Source: Phycisphaerae bacterium
GTDB lineage: Bacteria; Planctomycetota; Phycisphaerae; UBA1845
Direction: 5' to 3'
Length of the DNA: 64,000 nucleotides
NCBI GenBank assembly: GCA_022072505.1
Contig: JAJVHU010000005.1
Coordinates: forward strand, 1 to 64,000
Part shown: in pieces, positions 15,555 through 23,971 of the stretch
Numbering within the stretch: the first letter of the stretch is position 1
How the letters are laid out: every line of letters starts with the position of its first letter
The notes under the pieces: model-generated
Database searches by the model: none
What the model was told of the DNA's origin: nothing
Seen by the model: the letters and a program-made list of their open reading frames with translations, nothing else
Made by a program: the position numbers and the translations under genes

Positions 15555-16997
15555 TCACGGACAGTCAACTGACTTGGCTATTCCACAGTTGCCCGGACTG
15601 ATCAACTCTACCCAGTGCGCCCCACGAGCACCTCGGACCGACAATTCAACAAAGCGAGCCTTGATTTCTAGTGGGAAGCGATGCCCATCAACCATGAGGG
15701 TCAAAAACTCACCGACCTTGCTGGCATCAGCGATCATAATGGTCACTTTGATTCGGCGGCTACGGCACCGCACGTCAAACTTGCGAATATCTTCGCAGGC
15801 AGGAATTGGACAGCCTTCCAGCTCGATCGCCCCATGCACCGCCACACCGTCTGCTGAAGAAAATCCACCGCCGATCATAAGCGATTGGCGCCTTTCTTCC
15901 GGGAACTGCACGGTCGTCATCGCGTAAACCTCTTGATCCGAGCCCGACCCAAGCGGGAACCAGGCACGGCCATCCCACCGCGCCAAGTGATGCGCCTCAT
16001 CCCGACCAGCCGTCGTGAAGTCCCCCCCTGCAAACAACAACGGTCCTTGGCCATCACCCGAGTCGAATACGCTTAGGCTTCGGACGTCCCATGGATCAAG
16101 GCCCTCATCCAAAGCATGCCACTGCGCACCATCCCACTCCGCAATGTTGTTCGCCGCCGCTTCGCCCGCGTGATCAAACCGTCCCGCGACGATGAGACTC
16201 GGACGCCCGTCACGTCCATAACGCAGACCCGCAAGCGTTAATCCAAGGGCCGCCCGTCCGTCACGGGTCAGGCCGGTTCCAAGAGTATGCCAATGCTCTC
16301 CGTCCCAGCGCGCAATGCTGTTGACCTTCATTTGAGCCATATCCGTGAAGGTTCCGGTGATGTAGAGGTTGGGGCCCGTTCCATCGTCATGCACGATCAT
16401 GGAATGGACCGGACCATTAGGAGGAGACCGGTCTGTGCTCGACCATTCCTGACCGTTCCACCGCGCCAGCCTAGGGAAGGGACGACCGCCGGCATCGGCG
16501 AAATCACCCCCAACGTAAACGTAGCGTGTAATACCGTCGTCAAAAACACAAAGCGAAAACACGCGGCCGCCCGAAACGCCGCCCCCTACTTGCGTCCAGC
16601 GGTTGCCGTCCCACTTGGCGATGCCCAACGCATCTTCCTTATCCGCGATCCGGAATGTGCCACCGGCGTAGATCCAGTCCCCCAGCGCATCCGACCAATT
16701 AACAATCGAGAACACGGACGAATCCATGCCGTCCCCCATGGGGAACCAATTCGGCTCGGTGTAGAACGCAATCCGCTTCGCAAACTGGCCACCGGCCATT
16801 GTGAAGGATCCTCCCGCAAACAACGCGGTAATGCCCGTACTCGGTTCTCGCAGCTGCGCCAGGCAGAATACGTTCCGATCCACACCGGGGTTGCCGATCG
16901 CGCCGTCCCAGACCGGACAACCCTCATCCCCCTCAGTTCCGACCAACCCTAACATGCACAGCAGAAGCAGTGAATTAAGCACTCTGGCACCCCCCAT
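15555..16997 (-). CDS. Secreted beta-propeller-like protein with C-terminal Cys-Pro module
   Basis: A 480-residue exported protein. A short signal peptide (ARVLNSLLLLCMLGLVG) precedes seven or so repeats built on VYVGGDFADAGGRPFPRLAR, WNGQEW and later LFAGGDFTTAG...HLARWDGRAW, a propeller repeat common in planctomycete surface proteins. The last ~80 residues begin CEDIRKFDVRC and end CGIAKSVDCP with the stop right after Pro, the same type of module as in the proteins at 676, 25474 and 54620. GGAAGGA precedes the start closely. Codon usage is less GC-biased than its neighbours, and it separates genes of the Snf7-like cluster, so it may be a later insertion. Function unknown; an extracellular or cell-surface role is likely. 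Confidence 0.8.
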   Translation of the reverse strand: MGGARVLNSLLLLCMLGLVGTEGDEGCPVWDGAIGNPGVDRNVFCLAQLREPSTGITALFAGGSFTMAGGQFAKRIAFYTEPNWFPMGDGMDSSVFSIVNWSDALGDWIYAGGTFRIADKEDALGIAKWDGNRWTQVGGGVSGGRVFSLCVFDDGITRYVYVGGDFADAGGRPFPRLARWNGQEWSSTDRSPPNGPVHSMIVHDDGTGPNLYITGTFTDMAQMKVNSIARWDGEHWHTLGTGLTRDGRAALGLTLAGLRYGRDGRPSLIVAGRFDHAGEAAANNIAEWDGAQWHALDEGLDPWDVRSLSVFDSGDGQGPLLFAGGDFTTAGRDEAHHLARWDGRAWFPLGSGSDQEVYAMTTVQFPEERRQSLMIGGGFSSADGVAVHGAIELEGCPIPACEDIRKFDVRCRSRRIKVTIMIADASKVGEFLTLMVDGHRFPLEIKARFVELSVRGARGAHWVELISPGNCGIAKSVDCP

Positions 16998-17075
16998 TCC
17001 TTCCTTACGCCTGACCCATTAACGGATTCACATTGAAACGAGTAGCCGATGGCCAGATTTCGAACGGCCGCGATT

Positions 17076-18605
17076 TCAACTGGCTTCCGGATCACGTGAT
17101 CTGGGGTTCGCCTCCGGTCGCCCCGGCGTCCTTGCGTTCGGCGGCGGTTCCGGCGGTGACGCTGCGCCGGCGCGCTGCGGCGAGGCGGGTTCCTTGTGCG
17201 GCGCGACCGGCTTCGCCGCTTCGCGCTGCGGAGCACGATGCGCCGAATCTTCCGGCGCTTTGCCCGCGGGAGCGCCCGCCTTACTCCCCGCCCTCGACGA
17301 CGACGCTTCCTGAAACTCCTTCAGGATGTCCGCCTCTTCGGAACTCATCACCGCTTCGCTCATTCCCGCTTCCAGCGAGGAAACGAGGTCCGCGTCCGCC
17401 TTCAGCGTCTCCAGCATCTCCTCCGCCGCGACCGCGTGCTCGGTCAGCTCCTGCGAATCCGGCAGCTTGGCGATCTGCCCCTGCTGGATCAGCGTGAGGT
17501 TGTGAATATCCGTGCTGATGATGTTGATCTGCTGATTGAGCATCCCCAGCGACGTGTTGACGCGGAGGATGTCTTTGCGAAGCTGGGCCACATGAGCGGC
17601 GATGCGCCGCTGGGTCAGCGGGGAGTTCGCCGCCCGCCCCTGCTCCATCAGCTCGTCTTCCTTCTTCTCCAGCTTGGCGATGTCGTCGTAGATGCGGTCG
17701 CGGCGCTGCGTGAGCGCGGCGCGTCGCTCCGACAGCAGGTTGATCTTCTGCTTGTCGTCGCCCTCGCGCGAAAACAACTGCCTGATCCGCTCGATCATCC
17801 CCACGGACGGTTTCTCCCCCGGCATGGCCGCGGCGCCGCGATACAAGAGGAATGTTCCATCTTTCTTGGCCAACTTCAACTCCGGGTCGGTTTTCACGAC
17901 CTCTTCCAGCGCGGATTTCACCACGCTCTCCGGCAAACCCGTGCGCTCGACGATCTGTTCGAGCGACAAGCTTCCCATCAGCAGATCGGCACTGGCGTCC
18001 TCGACGGCGCGCTTCGCCCGCTCGACCTTCTGCCGCGCGCCCTCGGGGTCGAAGATCGCCAGCACGCGAGCGTCGACCGCCGCCCCGGGGGAGGAGACCT
18101 TCCAGCCGCCCGTCCCGTCCGGCTCGATGAGCACCAGGGTGATATTCGGGAAATCCAGGCCGCTATTGTGGACGTCGCGGGAGAAACCCGTCGGGCTGCA
18201 CACGCCGATGACGTGAGGCGTTTTCGCGTCGCCGGCGAGACGCCGGACGTGGTCCGTCAACTCCGCCAGGCCGATCGGCGGCGCGTCGCCGGCGTTATCG
18301 GCCGCGAAATGATCGAGCGGCGACAGCACCGACGCGATCGCCACGCCCGTCGCGCGCTTCCCGAAGATGAAACGCCGCTCGAACCCTCGTAGGACGACCC
18401 GGCGGTTGCACGGCAGGGCCTTCAGCGCCGCGCGGTCCGGCCGGCCGTGCCGCGCGAGCAGCGCCCGCAGACGGTCCTCCTCGTCGTGCTGCGACGTGCG
18501 CCAGAACTTCCCCCGGAACGCCTTCCCCTTGGCGGTCTCGAAGTTCATCTGCACGCCGGACAGAAACGTCGTCTCACGCTGAAAGGCTTGTTCGGCTCCA
18601 CTCAT
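17076..18605 (-). CDS. Large ESCRT-III-like protein with N-terminal unknown domain and winged-helix segment
   Basis: A 509-residue soluble protein in three parts. Residues about 20-190 are an alpha/beta domain of unknown type (GKRATGVAIASVLSPLDHF, HVIGVCSPTGFSRDVHNSG). Residues about 195-265 look like a winged-helix fold (LSLEQIVERTGLPESVVKSA). Residues about 275-430 form a long helical hairpin (SERRAALTQRRDRIYDDIAK ... NTSLGMLNQQINIISTDIHN) followed by LEAGMSEAVMSSEEADILKE, very like Snf7/ESCRT-III cores and their C-terminal regulatory helix. The end is a Pro/Ala-rich disordered tail. Combination of winged helix with an ESCRT-III hairpin recalls archaeal and eukaryotic ESCRT proteins (for example CdvB-type or CHMP7-like designs). 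It lies upstream of the other two on the same strand. An alternative start is Met20. Confidence 0.6.
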   Translation of the reverse strand: MSGAEQAFQRETTFLSGVQMNFETAKGKAFRGKFWRTSQHDEEDRLRALLARHGRPDRAALKALPCNRRVVLRGFERRFIFGKRATGVAIASVLSPLDHFAADNAGDAPPIGLAELTDHVRRLAGDAKTPHVIGVCSPTGFSRDVHNSGLDFPNITLVLIEPDGTGGWKVSSPGAAVDARVLAIFDPEGARQKVERAKRAVEDASADLLMGSLSLEQIVERTGLPESVVKSALEEVVKTDPELKLAKKDGTFLLYRGAAAMPGEKPSVGMIERIRQLFSREGDDKQKINLLSERRAALTQRRDRIYDDIAKLEKKEDELMEQGRAANSPLTQRRIAAHVAQLRKDILRVNTSLGMLNQQINIISTDIHNLTLIQQGQIAKLPDSQELTEHAVAAEEMLETLKADADLVSSLEAGMSEAVMSSEEADILKEFQEASSSRAGSKAGAPAGKAPEDSAHRAPQREAAKPVAPHKEPASPQRAGAASPPEPPPNARTPGRPEANPRSRDPEAS

Positions 18606-18687
18606 CGCTTATGTACCGCCAGCCAGACTGAACTCCGCGCCCGATCCTCTTAGGCGACAGAAAAGGCAGCGTTTGCGTCGATCTTCC

Positions 18688-18728
18688 GTCATTCGTTATT
18701 CGACATTCGTAATTCGCAATTCAACCCC
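18688..18728. repeat. ATTCGTNATTCG low-complexity repeat
   Basis: TCATTCGTTATTCGACATTC and TAATTCGCAATTC form a run of 7-10 bp units just upstream of the 509-residue gene. Same type as the tracts around pspC. Confidence 0.7.
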
Positions 18729-18761
18729 CGTCATTCCACCGCCGGCGTTCCAATTCCGGCG

Positions 18762-19004
18762 TCAGATTCTCCCTCCGCACTTCGGACAGTACCTTGCCGG
18801 CCGGGCGTCCTCGTGTCCGCAGGCGGGGTTTCGGCAGCGGGACAGCGCCGCGGACCGCGCCGCGGTCCCGTCGCCCTCGTCCACGTCGAACATCCACATG
18901 ACCCCGCGGCTGACCGCGCGGAGCGCGTACGACAAGGCCCAGAAGACGCCGTAAATCAGCGCTCCCAGTCCCGCCATCACCGCCACCAGCAGGTCCGCCG
19001 GCAT
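18762..19004 (-). CDS. Membrane-anchored zinc-ribbon protein
   Basis: An 80-residue protein from ATG 19004, preceded by TGAGGGGACG. One transmembrane helix (LLVAVMAGLGALIYGVFWALSYALR) leads into an amphipathic stretch and a C-terminal zinc ribbon CRNPACGHEDARPARYCPKC with two cysteine pairs. Zinc ribbons of this sort usually serve protein-protein contacts. Its neighbour kinase also ends in zinc ribbons, so the two may act at the same membrane site. No enzymatic motif. Small but convincing because of the ribosome binding site, the helix and the paired cysteines. Confidence 0.7.
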   Translation of the reverse strand: MPADLLVAVMAGLGALIYGVFWALSYALRAVSRGVMWMFDVDEGDGTAARSAALSRCRNPACGHEDARPARYCPKCGGRI

Positions 19005-19057
19005 CGTCCCCTCACTTCTCCCGCCGTCGCGCGCCGCCGCAAGACTTCCCGCATTCC

Positions 19058-19108
19058 CGAGCCGCGCCCGCATAACCGAGCCGCGCCCGCAAGGAAGCGT
19101 TCCGCAGG
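19058..19108. repeat. Dispersed repeat, inverted and duplicated copy of the 330-365 type
   Basis: On the minus strand this reads CGCTTCCTTGCGGGCGCGGC followed by a second GCGGGCGCGGCTCGG unit. It is intergenic, between the zinc-ribbon gene and the kinase. The rest of the gap to 19355 holds GATTCAAGATT-type low-complexity sequence and no gene. Confidence 0.65.
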
Positions 19109-19355
19109 AGGCTCGATTGAAGATGGCTGATTCAAGATTCGGGATCGAACGTCGAGATCAAACCGGCTCCGCAAGCGTAAGCCCGCCATCTTGAATCCCA
19201 AGTCTTGAATTCTCACCGTGTCCGCCCGCCCTTGACGTCGCGACGCAAGGTCCAGGGTCGGGAAGCGCGCTTGCTTCCGGTCGAGCACGGGTTCCGCATC
19301 AACATCGCACGCTCGCGCGGTCGTCGCCGCAGCGCTTCGATCGCCGCTCCTTTCA

Positions 19356-20405
19356 TCATACCACCAGGCGCAGCTTGTTTCCGCAGAAGATGCAGTAGCG
19401 GTCCGCCGCCTGCACGAACCCGCCGCACTCGCCGCATCGCGGAACCACGGCGGCAAGCTGCACCCCGCAGTGAATGCAATACTGATCGCCCGCCCTCACG
19501 GCGCGTGCGCAACGCGGACAGGCCTTCTCGCCGCCCGCGCCGCCGACTTCGCACCGACCGGCCGGACCGGCAACGTCGATCGCCTCCGCGCGGACCGCGG
19601 ACAGCGCCTCCAGCATCTGCTCGGCGGAGGCGTAGCGCCGGTCCAGCCGGGTGTACGCCCGGCGGAAAACGTCGTCGAGCGTTTTCGGAAGTCCCGGACG
19701 CAGCAGGCTGGGTGTCTCGGTCCCCTGCGGGCGCTCGCCGGTGAGCATCTCGAACAAAAGGATGCCGCAGGAATACAGGTCGCTGCGGGCGTCCACCGGC
19801 TGGTTCTCGCGCTGCTCGGGCGACATGTAGGCGAGCGTGCCGCTGATGCCGCGGCCGTCCTCGGCGAAGAAGCTGCCGCTTTGCAGCATCGACTCGGTCG
19901 CGGCGCCGCCGACGCGGCCCAGCCCGAAGTCCGTCACCTTGACCGCGCCCTCGTTGATCGACGCCGGCCCGTCGAGCGCATGCGCCAGCAGGACGTTCTC
20001 CGGTTTCAGATCCCGGTGAACGACGCCGCGCCCGTGCGCGGCGGCGAGCGCCCGCAGCACGCCGCGCAGAACCGTCACCGCGGCGGAGACGGGAAACGAC
20101 GCGCGATAATGCTCGATCGCCCTCCGCAGCGACACTCCGGGCACATACTCCATCACCAGGTAGGGCGGGTCCGCATAAGGATCGAGGTCGATCGCGCGGA
20201 CGATGTTCGGGTGCCGCAGGGCGTGGACGACGACGCCCTCGCGCTGAAGGTGGCGGACGTAGTCGGGCTGCGTCGGAACCTTGATCGCCACCGTCTCATC
20301 CAGCACGTGATGGCGCGCCCGCCAGACCTCGCCGAACGCCCCGGCGCCGAGGCGCTCCTCGAGGAGGTAGTTGTTGATCCGGGTTCCTTTCTGAAGTGTG
20401 AGCAC
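19356..20405 (-). CDS. Ser/Thr protein kinase with C-terminal double zinc ribbon
   Basis: A 349-residue Hanks-type (PknB-like) kinase. It shows the glycine loop LGAGAFGEV (19-27), Lys42 in VAIKV, catalytic HRDLKPEN, DFG, and the activation/APE-equivalent GTLAYMSPEQ, so it should be active. After the kinase domain (to about 265) come two zinc-ribbon units, CPRCARAVRAGDQYCIHC and CGECGGFVQAADRYCIFC, and no transmembrane helix. Planctomycetes have many such kinases, but the zinc ribbon tail is less common and matches the neighbouring ribbon protein at 18762. Its position upstream of the ESCRT-III/PspA-like genes suggests it regulates them by phosphorylation or scaffolding (inference). Confidence 0.92.
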   Translation of the reverse strand: MLTLQKGTRINNYLLEERLGAGAFGEVWRARHHVLDETVAIKVPTQPDYVRHLQREGVVVHALRHPNIVRAIDLDPYADPPYLVMEYVPGVSLRRAIEHYRASFPVSAAVTVLRGVLRALAAAHGRGVVHRDLKPENVLLAHALDGPASINEGAVKVTDFGLGRVGGAATESMLQSGSFFAEDGRGISGTLAYMSPEQRENQPVDARSDLYSCGILLFEMLTGERPQGTETPSLLRPGLPKTLDDVFRRAYTRLDRRYASAEQMLEALSAVRAEAIDVAGPAGRCEVGGAGGEKACPRCARAVRAGDQYCIHCGVQLAAVVPRCGECGGFVQAADRYCIFCGNKLRLVV

Positions 20406-20486
20406 GATGACGGAAGATCGCCGATGTTTTCTGACGGTCCGGCGGCGCGGGCGGGTTTTCCGACCGCTCGCGGCTGACCGTCACGA

Positions 20487-20897
20487 TCACCACCCCGCGC
20501 GCTCCTCCAGCCGCGAGACCTGGTAGTCGCAAACCACCAGATTATAAGCCGCGGCGGCGAGGAAACCCAGCATGAACACGATCCACGTGAACGTGCCGTG
20601 GTCCTTGACCCCCGCCAGCAGCAGCGCCGCCGCCACGTCGACGGCGAGATACGCCGCGAGCAGGGCGACGCCCGCCGCGTTGCGGTCCTTGCGCATGACC
20701 CACCGCGGAGCGAAGAAACACGCCCAAGGCAGCGCGACGACAACCCCGATCCACGCCGCGCCGCGCCCGATGACGCTCCACATCGCGTCCCAGTGCTCGG
20801 GGTGCTTGTAAAACCAGATCACCGCGGCCGCGCCCGTGACGAACAACACCGCCGTCAGCACGCGCCCGCCGACGTACTCTCCGATCGCCTTGATCAT
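20487..20897 (-). CDS. Four-helix integral membrane protein, unknown function
   Basis: A 136-residue protein with four predicted transmembrane helices (VLTAVLFVTGAAAVIWFY, AAWIGVVVALPWACFFAP, AAGVALLAAYLAVDVAAALL, FTWIVFMLGFLAAAAYNLVV) and short loops. GGACAGGTG precedes the ATG at 20897. It is 81 bases upstream of the kinase gene in the same direction and probably shares its transcript. No family recognised. Confidence 0.7.
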   Translation of the reverse strand: MIKAIGEYVGGRVLTAVLFVTGAAAVIWFYKHPEHWDAMWSVIGRGAAWIGVVVALPWACFFAPRWVMRKDRNAAGVALLAAYLAVDVAAALLLAGVKDHGTFTWIVFMLGFLAAAAYNLVVCDYQVSRLEERAGW

Positions 20898-21022
20898 CAC
20901 CTGTCCGCCGCTTCACCCGTCGAGCGGCATGTCCGCGGGGTACGCCCGCAACGCCCGCCCAAGGTCGCGCCGCGAAACCCGAGGCGCGGCCCCCCCACCG
21001 GTTATTCGGCTTGAAGGGCGGA

Positions 21023-22954
21023 TTATCTCCCGCCGGACCCGGCGGCAACCGGGCTTGCCAGGGCGACGGGCCTCGCCGGAGCCGGCGGGGCGGTGGACAG
21101 CGCGTTGAGCAGAACCCCGGTTTCGGACTCGTAGATCCGCACGGCGCCTGTCCAGTCCCCTGCGGCGAGCTTCGCGCCGTCGGCGGAGAACACCGCCTGA
21201 TAAACCCAGTCCCCCTGCGGTTCGATCGAGCGGAACTCGCCGCCGTCGGCGTTCCAGATCCGGACGCGCCCGTCCGCTCCGCTCGTCGCCCACCGTCCGC
21301 CGGCGGCGGCCGCGACGTCCAGCGCCGCCACGCCGTGCGCGGAGACCTGCCGGATCGCGTTGCCCGCCTCGACGCCCCAGAATCGCATCGTTCCGTCTCG
21401 CCCGACGCTTGCGAGCACGGCGCTGTCCCGCTGGAACGCCAGCGCGCTGACGCCCCCGCTGTGCCCGCGCAGTTCATGCACGCGCCGGCCGGTGTCCGAC
21501 TCCCAGAGATAAAGCCCGCCCGCCCGGTCGCCCGTCGCCAGGTAAAGCCCGTCGGGACTGAACACGACCGCCTGCACCCAGTCCGTGTGATCCGCGATCT
21601 CGAAGAGGCGCTCCGCGGTGAATCCGTCGAAGATGCGGACCTTGCGGTTCGCGCCGCCGACGGCTGCGAGCGTCCCGCCGGGCGCGAGGTCCGCGCATAA
21701 CACCGCGTCATATTGCTTATCAAACTCGACCGCCTTCCGCCCGGTTTCGACGTCGAAGAGCAGGGCCGACCCGTGCTTGCCGGAAAGTCCGCCGGCGGCG
21801 AGCAACGCCGTGCCGTCGTCGCTGAAACTCAGCGACTCGACGCGGAAGTCCGCCACGTCGATCGCCCCGAGCAGCGCCCCTGTGTCCAGGTGATACATGA
21901 AGATCTGCTCGAAACCGGCGACGGCCAGCAGCGGCGCGGCGGGGCTGACGGCCAGGGCGGAGGCGGGCGGCGGCTGGGCGACCGGTTTCACCGTGAAATC
22001 CGCCAACGATGCGGCGGGCATCGGCCCGGATTCCTGATCGACCGGCGCGGCGGACGCGGACGCCGCTTCCGTCATCGACGTGGCCGCCGCCGCATCCGCC
22101 GCTCGCTGCGCGGACGCGGCGTCGGCGTGCGCTCCGGCGGCGATCCAGCGGCGAAGCAACTCGATCTTGTCGTCCGGAAGCTTGCTGCGCATCGGAGGCA
22201 TCTGCGGCGCCTCCAGGTGCGCCACGAGGCGGAAGAGGCGGCTTTGATCCGGCGAACCCGCCACGATCACCGCGCCCGATCCGCCGCCCTGCATCATCGA
22301 AGCGTAGGAATCCAGCACGAGTCCGCCCTTCGCCTTGTCCGGGTTGTGACAGCCGAGGCAGCTTTCGGCGAAAACCGGAAGAATGTGATCCTGATAATTC
22401 GGCGCGGGGGCGGCATCGGCCGTCGTCATCGTCGGCGCGGTCGCCGGCGGGCTGGCGGCGGGGCCTTCAACCGGCGACGGAGCGGCCGGCGGCGGGGCGG
22501 ACGCCTCCGTCGCGGCGACCGCTCCCTGCGCCGGCGCCATCGCCTGCCCGGGCGCGGGGGGCGGCGGGACAGGTGCGACGCCGCGCACTTTCAGCAGCGC
22601 CTCCAGCAACAGAGCGTGAATCCCCAGTTTCTGCGCCTCAGCCTCGTTCCCGGCGATCTTCGCCTTCAACGCCTCATTCTCCTCGCGCAACGTCGCGATC
22701 TGCGCCTGCGTCGCCGCCAGCCGCTCCGCCAGCAGCGCCGGATCGATCTTCGTCAGGTCTTCGAGGATCCGGTCGAGCGTGGGCTGCGCCTCGACCGGTG
22801 CGGGCGCCGGGGGTTCCGGAGGGGTTGCAGGCGCCGCCGGGTTTGCGGCGGCCGGCGCGGGGGGATCCTGCGCACGAAGCACCCCCGCCGATGCGGCGAC
22901 GGCGCTCAACGTCAGCACAAACATCCGCGCCAGTCTCTTTTGCTTTTCTCGCAT
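21023..22954 (-). CDS. Exported planctomycete-type cytochrome c fused to WD40 propeller
   Basis: About 643 residues from ATG 22954, preceded by GGAAGG; the in-frame extension upstream is not credible. A signal peptide (FVLTLSAVAASAGVLRAQ) is followed by a Pro/Ala-rich linker with a coiled coil (LAATQAQIATLREENEALKA). Next is a cytochrome c-type domain with the haem motif ESCLGCHNPDKAKGGL and MPPMRSKLP, as in planctomycete PSCyt1 domains. From about residue 310 to the end are some seven WD40 repeats (LLFDVETGRKAVEF, VVFSPDGLYLATGDRAGGLY, ALAFQRDSAVLASVGRDG). A periplasmic redox or haem-binding scaffold is inferred. The haem would bind Cys-Leu-Gly-Cys-His, a normal CxxCH. Confidence 0.88.
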   Translation of the reverse strand: MREKQKRLARMFVLTLSAVAASAGVLRAQDPPAPAAANPAAPATPPEPPAPAPVEAQPTLDRILEDLTKIDPALLAERLAATQAQIATLREENEALKAKIAGNEAEAQKLGIHALLLEALLKVRGVAPVPPPPAPGQAMAPAQGAVAATEASAPPPAAPSPVEGPAASPPATAPTMTTADAAPAPNYQDHILPVFAESCLGCHNPDKAKGGLVLDSYASMMQGGGSGAVIVAGSPDQSRLFRLVAHLEAPQMPPMRSKLPDDKIELLRRWIAAGAHADAASAQRAADAAAATSMTEAASASAAPVDQESGPMPAASLADFTVKPVAQPPPASALAVSPAAPLLAVAGFEQIFMYHLDTGALLGAIDVADFRVESLSFSDDGTALLAAGGLSGKHGSALLFDVETGRKAVEFDKQYDAVLCADLAPGGTLAAVGGANRKVRIFDGFTAERLFEIADHTDWVQAVVFSPDGLYLATGDRAGGLYLWESDTGRRVHELRGHSGGVSALAFQRDSAVLASVGRDGTMRFWGVEAGNAIRQVSAHGVAALDVAAAAGGRWATSGADGRVRIWNADGGEFRSIEPQGDWVYQAVFSADGAKLAAGDWTGAVRIYESETGVLLNALSTAPPAPARPVALASPVAAGSGGR

Positions 22955-23138
22955 GTTTCGCGCCTTCCGGGCGGCATGATTATATCGGATCGCGCCGGCG
23001 GATGACAGAAGGTCAGCGCGGAATCCGCCCTCAAAGCGCGCGGAACCGCGTGCGCGACAACCGCGCCGCACGACGGCATGCATGCGTGCGCGATCAACCT
23101 CTCGACCCCGAAAGCGACGCGGGCCGGCGTCGCATCCT

Positions 23139-23933
23139 TCAATCCGACCGGCGCATGCGGTCGAGAAACGCCGCAAGGTGATGATTGAACTCCTCCGGCT
23201 TCTCGACGGGAAGCATGTGACCCGAGCCCGGCACGATGACCAGCGTCGAGTCCGGCAACGCCTGATGCATCGCCCGGGAGACCTCCGGCGGCGTGAGCGT
23301 GTCCTGATCGCCGACGATCACCAGCGTCGGAACCCGGATCGTCGCCAACATCGGAGTCGAGTCGGGTCGGTCGGCCATCGCCTTCAGCGCCGCCGCCACG
23401 CCCGCGGGCGGGCTGGCGTTCATGATTCCGCGCCACTCTTCTTTCAGCGACTCGCTCGCCGCCGGACCGAAAAGCGCGGGCATCATCGCGTCCGCCACGA
23501 CCCGCGTTCCCTCCGCCAGCACACGCGCCGCCTGCTGCCGACGCTCCTCGGCCTTTTGAGGCGGGTCCGCGTTCGCCCGCGTGTCCGCCAGAACCAGCCC
23601 CCGCACACGGTCCGCATGTCGGCGCACGAACTCGAACGCGATGTACCCACCCATCGAAAGCCCGACCACGACGACCGGCTCCGTCTCGCCCAGCGCGTGC
23701 AGCAGGTCCGCCACGTCGTCCGCGTAACGCGACATCGTCGCAAACGCATGACCCCCGCTTTCCCCCAGCCCGCGGACATCCGGGATGATCAGCCGGTAAC
23801 GCCTCCGCAGCGGCTCGATGCAATGCCGCCACAACCGCCCGGACAGGGGGAACCCGTGCAGGAACACGACGGGCGCCCCGTCGCCGTGAACCTCGTAACG
23901 AATCCGATCTCCGGCAATTGTCGCGTAAGACAT
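23139..23933 (-). CDS. Alpha/beta-fold hydrolase
   Basis: 264 residues from ATG 23933 (GGAG nine bases before). Motifs of the family are in order: VVFLHGFPLSGRLW (oxyanion region), DVRGLGESG, the nucleophile elbow GLSMGG, an acidic residue in VIVGDQDTLTPP, and His in VPGSGHMLPVEKP. It resembles small-molecule esterases or enol-lactone hydrolases of the PcaD/haloperoxidase type, but the substrate cannot be deduced. It sits 38 bases downstream of the MsrB-MsrA gene and may be co-transcribed with it. Confidence 0.9.
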   Translation of the reverse strand: MSYATIAGDRIRYEVHGDGAPVVFLHGFPLSGRLWRHCIEPLRRRYRLIIPDVRGLGESGGHAFATMSRYADDVADLLHALGETEPVVVVGLSMGGYIAFEFVRRHADRVRGLVLADTRANADPPQKAEERRQQAARVLAEGTRVVADAMMPALFGPAASESLKEEWRGIMNASPPAGVAAALKAMADRPDSTPMLATIRVPTLVIVGDQDTLTPPEVSRAMHQALPDSTLVIVPGSGHMLPVEKPEEFNHHLAAFLDRMRRSD

Positions 23934-23971
23934 GAAGAAAGCTCCGCCCGCCGCAGCCCGTCCGCGCCCGT

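Noticed and set aside
21713-23005. 430-residue plus-strand frame opposite the WD40-cytochrome gene
   Set aside because: Arg/Gly-rich shadow of the real minus-strand gene, whose domains are unmistakable.
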